From assembly GCA_037975125.1 (NCBI GenBank), contig JAJQOW010000220.1, positions 88,356-152,355 of the forward strand: a stretch of DNA of 64,000 nt, written 5' to 3'. A model generated the notes under the pieces. That model worked only from the letters and a program-made list of their open reading frames with translations, was not told the DNA's origin and did no database searches. This document shows, in pieces, positions 56,910-64,000 of the stretch. Each line of letters opens with the position of its first letter. Position 1 is the first letter of the stretch. The position numbers were made by a program, and so were the translations under genes. This DNA comes from Latrodectus hesperus (lineage: Eukaryota; Arthropoda; Arachnida; Araneae; Theridiidae).

Positions 56910-59900
56910 ACCATTCGAAACAGCGAATTATGATACAAGAAGGACGATTTCAGGAAGGATTTTTAGTAAAGAATATATTCTCTTTCAGGACACTGGTATT
57001 CAATAAAACGTGGACACTTTACTTTGATAAGTAAATAACATTGTAGCAACTCAAATGTATAATAATATTAAAATATATTTTCAATAGATCTATTAGAAAA
57101 TTTTAAATATTTTATGTTTATCAAAATATTTCAATTAATTTTTAATTTTTTTCAATTTAAATTTTAAATTTAATTTCTTTTGAAAAAGTTTAAAATATTT
57201 TAGATTTTATACGCACAGTTATACAGAAAGATATATGTATTTGTATGTAAGTACATATATATATTTAAATCGACAAATATAACGTCTCATACAATAAATT
57301 TTTCAACAGGACAAGACTGTTATAGCTTTACAAATCAATCCATCTTACCATAATAATTCTCATAATATATAGTGAATAAAAAATAGTTATAATATTATCA
57401 TTTTCATAATATTATTTTAATATGAGAATTTATTTTTATGAGGCAGTAAAGAAATTTGCACCAAAAATATTACCATTATCATTCTGCAGTTTATTGGGGA
57501 ACATAAAAATGTAAGCGTATTTTTAGAAATTTAAAATTGAAGTCTGTAAATCTATAGGAATTTATAATATATTCCTGGATATTATAGAAATTTGGCATAT
57601 TATCTGTGTTCAAGTCTTTAGTTTTACAATCATATATAAAATATTGATGTAATTTTCATACATATATGTTAACATTAAAATATTGCAAACATTTAAATAC
57701 ATTTTATTTTTAATAAAAACCTAGACAACACACACACAAATAGGAGTCTTTTAATCCAATATTTATATTATGCCTGCTAAAATTTTATTTTTAAAAAATT
57801 AATTATGCATAGTATTTAAAGCATGGTAGAAACATTATATTAAATACATTTCCCACAAAAATCACAATTATTTTTAGTTATCTGTAATTTGTTTTAGTTC
57901 ATATTTTATTGATAGTTTGAATTAAATAATTAAATATCTTACAAAAACATGTTCACATTTTACTTCAAAATGCGAAATTGTTTCTATAAATAAATTATAA
58001 AATACCGATAAATGTTTATATAAATTGTTCAAATTATGTTGCTAAAATAATATAACTTTTTTAGCAAAACTATTATAAGTGATTCTTGATTTTACACTCT
58101 TTATTTTTCATGACATTAAATAAAAAGTTATCAGTACAGAATAAAATATAAATAATAACATTTTAAGCAGCATCTAGAATTTTTTACTTTAATATATAAC
58201 TTATGTTATGTCTGAAGAAATTTTGCTTTTATGCAATTATGGAATTTTATTTTTACTGAATTATTGCATCAACTACGAAAAAATTTCATGCTTATGAAAC
58301 TTATTTTATAAAACAATTTAAGGTAAAAAAAGTGGATTTTTTTATTTTGAATTTATTCAATATTCTCTCACATTTAAGTTTTAAAATTATAACGCTCACG
58401 TAACTTAAAAAATGTCATAGTTAAAATCATGAATTTTCATTGTATAAAAAATCATAGCTGAAATTTTATTTTAATTAAATTAATTGATTATTAATTTAAA
58501 AAAGAAGCCTTAATTTTGGGAAAATATTTTCTGTAAGATGCTTTTAAGTGATTCTGCTTTATATATTAATATTTTACATTCAGTAAAATTTTTACAAGTG
58601 TTTACTGTGTGTGAATATGCTTTAGTAACAAGTATTCAATTAAATAAATATTAAGAAACATTTAAATCTAATTCACGTCATATTTTATGAATTATAATCA
58701 AAATTCATAATGAACAAGTTTTCAACATTAAATGTTTATCTTTTACTTTTCATTTTACTAGATCTTGTTTTCTATTTATTACAATTTTCTCCAAAATCAT
58801 TAATTAAACCAAAAAATTATGAAGAATTATGTATTATAATTATGCGTAACCTCATTATTTTCTATTTAACATTTTTGATTGTATCAGAAAACAATGAGTA
58901 ACAAATTATATTCGAGATATTGCTTTAGGTTTAGAATGTAAATCATTTTCATTCTTACATAATACTTTGAAATTCTCATCGAGATAATGTTAAAAACTTA
59001 AAAAGTTTTTTTTGAATATTTAAACCCCTCCCTAGCGAACCTAGATAGATGAATGCATTGCTATAATACAAATATAAAAACTACCATCGCCACTTAATCA
59101 GTAGTAATAAAATTAATATTACATTGCAATAATATTTATTTATAGATATCCGAATTTGATGTATAAGTTAATAAGGTATAACAAAAAATATTAATTGCCT
59201 AAATATACTAATATAAATTCAATTTCAATAGTCATAATATGAAATTTTGTTTAACATTAAATAAAATGAAACAGCAAAATATATGTACTATTTTATTTTG
59301 TATTTCTAATTGTAATTATTATGCTTTCACTGGCATTTCTTAAGGATATAGTACCGAAATGGACAAACACAAATGTGATTATTTTGGCTTCACATTAACG
59401 CCATGAAATCTTTGACTTTAATTTATTAGCGTATGCTTCAACAGTTGTTTTTGTTATTTATATGATCTTTTTAGGGCAACTTCATTAACATTCAACCAAC
59501 TTCGGAGATAGCATGAAATATTAAGGAATTTTGTACAATGAGTGGGAGGCTTATTACTAAAACTTGAATTCAATTAAAAATCCTTGGAATGTCCTTGATC
59601 TTTCTGGAGTTACACGTTTTCAACTCGGTGAATATCGTTGACTCGGAAATTGCTCTTGTGGTGATCGACTTGCCTCGAAAACAAGAAAGCGAATTCGAAT
59701 GTTGCACACATTGTATGCCGAAAAGAAATTATTTCATACCAAATTAATATTGTGTTTTGCTAATTCCGATTTTAAAACTTTTATTTAGGATTTCATTATG
59801 ATGTTAAAATTACATTACGTATATAAACTACTTCCCTACAGAAATTACATTTATTTAAATCAGTGAGAATATTGTTTCGTATCGTATTGTAATTTTATCT

Positions 59901-60260
59901 GCTCATTTATGTGAAAGTAAAAAGCGGAAGGATTTAAATGATCAGTTTTAAGGATATGAATCGGAATTTGTAAGCAGTACGAAACGAAAAATGAAAATAA
60001 AAACAATTTATATAACGAGTTCCTTCGAACGATAATGTGTCTCTTCTAAGCAAAAGAATTTTTTTCAGATATGTTATCAATATAGATTTCACTTAATTTG
60101 TATGCCACATATAAGACATAGGTTAATATTTGCTATATTTATGTTCGGGGCGAAATCCTTCAAAATTTGTTTTACTGCAACATTTATGCTGATTTGGCAT
60201 TTTAAATGGTATTTATAATGGGTATTTTAAATGCGAAAATTTTGATATAAATATTCATAC
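56910..60260. other. AT-rich noncoding stretch
   Basis: No gene recognised in 3.3 kb. A 63-codon hydrophobic plus-strand frame at 58710-58901 is Leu/Ile/Tyr-rich in the way chance frames here are. About 59560-59720 is somewhat GC-richer without motifs. Confidence 0.5.
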
Positions 60261-60261
60261 A

Positions 60262-60388
<127 letters not shown>

Positions 60389-60389
60389 C

Positions 60390-61338
60390 TAAATAAATTT
60401 GTTTGAAGTAAATTGTAATTGAAAAACGAAATTGTGGTTATAACACCTTTTTGTTGTTTCAACTGTGCAAAAATATAGAAATTCACATATTCTCCCTGGT
60501 GCAAGATTCTGGCTCAAGTTTATAAATCAAAATTAGGTTTTTGGCTCCGCTGATTCAGTTGCTATAAACTGGAATAAATTATACTCTGTAATCAAATTTT
60601 TCCGCAGATAAATATTTTTTCTAACTAATCTGGTATCATATAATTTTTTATTGATTTTTACAGAATATTTCAGTTGTTTCCACGAAAAAATACAACAGAA
60701 TCTGCAGTTTAGTATTTATTTTCTTGCACATTTAAAAAAGCGCTTAGTTAAATCAGTTTTATTGCTTTTAGTTTTAATAGTTTTACTTATTATTTTAAAA
60801 ATATGACATTCTAAAGTTTCTGAAAACAATTTTGTGGAGAATAATTTAATTACGATCAGTTTTCTCCGCGGTTAAGAAAAAATACGTACAATTCTAAAAG
60901 GAAACATGGCAATAATCAAACACACCAGGGTAAGTAAATTAATTTTATTTATTGTTTTATTTGAATAACTTTTATTTTGTTATTTTAAGTTTAAATTTTT
61001 GATAACATTAATAGTAATAAAAAAACTTCAAATCACAAAAGTGAATTCCTATGGATTTTTTTTTTAATTCGATACGTCTCAAACCACATCGTTCAAATTT
61101 AAATTTTCATAGAAAAATAAAGTAATCATTTCTTTTTCAATTTATTAATAATTAGAAAATGTTTAAGGTTAAAAGAGAATGAGTACTAAAATAATATCTA
61201 AACTTATTATTATTTGGAAATTATTTGCAGAATGCATCCTTATGGTCATATCAAACGGAAAATATATTATTAGTAAAAAAAGACAATTATTTCTTTGTTG
61301 CATGTATATCAACTTTCTTTTATTTAAATTTTACTTCT
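60390..61338. other. AT-rich noncoding stretch before the P-type relic
   Basis: No gene recognised. At 60906 an ATG followed by seven codons runs into AGGGTAAGT, a good 5' splice-site match. It might be a first exon of the element downstream, but nothing in it resembles a THAP domain. Confidence 0.4.
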
Positions 61339-61340
61339 AG

Positions 61341-62500
61341 ATTTGTAAACAGCATTTCAAAACGAGTGATACTTTAAGAACGAAAGAAGCTTTCGATGAG
61401 AAAAAAAAAATAGAAGGATAGTTGTGTTAACCTACAATATCCGAAAGTGTCCTAATGTTGTATCTGGAATCTTTAATGGATGCCCAAAATATTTTACAAC
61501 TGAAGTATGTTATCGAAAAGATATCCAACTATTAAACAGCAAAGATGATAAAATTGTCAACTGTATGAAGCAATTCCCCAAATGAAAAAGAGTGAATTGC
61601 GGAATATAAACAAAAATACTTATTTGCAAATTTAGATGAAGTGGAGAAATGCTTGAAAAGTATAGACATTCCTGATGTTTGGACTGTAGTCAATAGAAAA
61701 AGCTATGTTATGTTTTTAAATATTGATTGCAACCCACATCCCAATTTGATTGCTTCTGTTGTTGTTATTGATGAAAATCTGGTTATAAATGGTTTCATAA
61801 AGATGTGCCAAAAAATAAGTACGTATTATTAACCATTTTAAATTAATAATGTTATTGATATTAGAAATATACTACAAATTAAATTAAATGAAAATTATGA
61901 AGATAATGAAACAGATCTGTATGTTAATATTTTATCCCATTTGTCGGAAAATACTGTAAATAAACAACAGTAAGACGTTTTATATTTTGAAAAGGAGCAA
62001 ATTTCTTTGTTGAAAGGTTATATTATTCATTGTCGATATAATTCCAATTTTTTAAATTAATGTACCTTATTACACTCTGTTTCACCTCATTTATACAGAT
62101 TTTTATAAAATTGTTGTTATGTAATTTTACCGCGTACAAATACAACAAATCGATTAAGTTCAAATTATTATTTATATCCTCAAATAGAGCAAACAGGTAA
62201 AAATTTGCTTTCCTATGTTAAAGATAAATATTTAGTTCTGGTAAAAAAGATAAAATTGTGTTATTAATGGATGAAATCCATATAAACCCACATTTAGATT
62301 ACAAAGGAGATCATTTATCAGATGCATAATTGTGATTGGGCAACAACAGCATGTTTATTTATGGTACAAAATATTACATTCAGGTATAAGGACAAGTTGC
62401 ATATTTTTCCTGTCATAAAATAACAGCTGAAATTTTATTTTCTATTTTAAACATGCAGCTTAAAAAACAAAATTGTTCACATTCAAATACCGTGTAAATA
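61341..62500 (+). pseudogene. P-element / THAP9-type transposase relic
   Basis: Ordered segments in broken frames. After a 3' splice-like TTAAATTTTACTTCTAG, 61341 reads ICKQHFKTSDTLRTKEAF, fitting the CxxH end of a THAP zinc finger. At 61641-61830 an open frame reads CLKSIDIPDVWTVVNRKSYV, then NPHPNLIASVVVIDENLVIN. About 62080-62230 gives LHSVSPHLYRF and YYLYPQIEQTGKNLLSYVKD. About 62250-62460 gives KIVLLMDEIHINPHLDYKGD (catalytic-Asp region of P-type transposases), then YFSCHKITAEILFSILNMQL. The order and spacing match THAP-containing P-type transposases, which bind element ends and cut and paste with GTP as cofactor. Multiple stops and frameshifts make it dead. The C-terminal part and terminal repeats were not found. 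Confidence 0.55.
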
Positions 62501-63245
62501 TAATTTTAAAAATTATTGCAAAATTAATCAATGATTCTGAGGCGATTAATATTCAATCTATAAAAAGAAAAAATCAAACTTTACATAATTAAAAATATTA
62601 ATGTAATTTGAATCAAAAATTATAGATAATAATCGTATTTGCGTTTAAAACTAAAGTAATTTTGAGAAGTAATATATTCGAATAGTATATTTATTTCATT
62701 ATTATGAATGCAAAAAAAAATTGAATAAAAATGTAGCAATTATATAATTTAACTTTGTTCTAATATATATTAATATTTTCGTAGTCCTAAAATGCAAAAT
62801 TACATGGGAAATTTTGCTATGCATTTATATAATTTTCTTAAGCTGTGTTTGTTTAACATTTCAATATACAAACTGTCTTATTTTTTAAAGAAAATGTCTA
62901 TGTTATGTTCGCTTTACAAACTAAATTTGTGTAAGTATATTCAAATAATTGTGTTTTAGAAGAAATATCGTAAAAACCAAATTGTGATTCTAATAAATTA
63001 TTTTCTATTTTTTTTCCATTCCAACTTTGCATATTAGTTGTTACATTAAATGCATGGAATTTTGTTTTAAATATATCACACACAGAGGGAATATATTCTT
63101 TAAATAAATTAGTCATTTGTATTGGATTTAAAAGATTTTTTTTTTATTTCACAATAGGTTATATGTTTTTTACATAATTATTTTTGTGTAAAACATAACA
63201 CACAATTTTTTCCTTCCATTTAAAAATGTGATCTGTAATCAGTAT
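62500..63245. other. AT-rich stretch after the P-type relic
   Basis: A 72-codon minus-strand frame at 62898-63116 (with HAFNVTTNMQSWNGKKIENN) is more protein-like than most chance frames here. It could be another transposon fragment in opposite orientation, but I cannot assign it. Confidence 0.35.
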
Positions 63246-63864
<619 letters not shown>

Positions 63865-64000
63865 GTGATCTTCTTTAAAGTGACAGTGTTATGAGCACCC
63901 TGTAGCCTGATCTAAATGCCGAAATTACACCAAACTTGGTATTTAGACTAATCAAGGCATGGGGAAAAAATTCCGTAAAAAATATTAGTTCCAAAAATTG
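63865..64000. other. Unique sequence at the window edge
   Basis: Moderately GC-richer (GAGCACCCTGTAGCCTG), containing the imperfect palindrome ACACCAAACTTGGTAT. Too short to classify. Confidence 0.4.

Overview
This window looks like gene-poor, very AT-rich animal DNA. By eye it is roughly three-quarters A+T, though I did not count it. There is no bacterial gene organisation. The only convincing host coding sequence is one exon with a clean 3' splice site. The rest is transposon relics, tRNA-derived SINEs, LTR fragments and about twenty long (AT)n tracts. An arthropod, perhaps an arachnid, would fit, but that is inference from overall style; no single feature proves the taxon.

Layout. At 4930-5409 (minus) lies the terminal exon of a GH13 alpha-glucosidase/maltase or rBAT (SLC3A1)-like gene. 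Its upstream exons should lie at higher coordinates, but I could not find them. From 5.6 to 25.8 kb the DNA is mostly noncoding. It holds seven long AT tracts, an intact-looking tRNA-SINE with a target-site duplication (21010-21184), and a few GC-richer islands of unknown nature. At 25.8-26.7 kb a Tc1-type transposase relic (minus) abuts a SINE of a second family. From 29.3 to 32 kb come an LTR-like fragment, a 5'-truncated copy of the first SINE, and the C-terminal zinc-knuckle end of a non-LTR retrotransposon (plus).

At 34694-36101 is the best-preserved mobile element, a Tc1/Tcb1-type transposon with inverted repeats and a DD34E transposase. It is open in a single frame apart from three stop codons, and it sits inside an (AT)n tract. 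A 735-bp AT block with internal duplications follows. From 39.6 to 41.1 kb come a second non-LTR retrotransposon C-terminus and a mariner-type transposase relic, both minus. At 44.06-44.67 kb is a solo-LTR-like unit with TATA box and poly(A) signal. Further SINEs lie at 47.7 and 55.7 kb. A possible short terminal exon is at 52.57 kb (plus), a cluster of transcription-factor palindromes at 56.6-56.75 kb, and a THAP/P-element-type transposase relic at 61.3-62.5 kb (plus).

The most unusual theme is that several (AT)n tracts sit exactly at the centre of inverted repeats of otherwise unique sequence. The arms are 39 bp at 48.5 kb, 22 bp at 15.6 kb, 18 bp at 33.06 kb and an imperfect 16 bp at 53.25 kb. 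This suggests either fold-back duplication at AT cruciforms, a TIR-only element class with an AT core, or a sequencing/assembly artefact.
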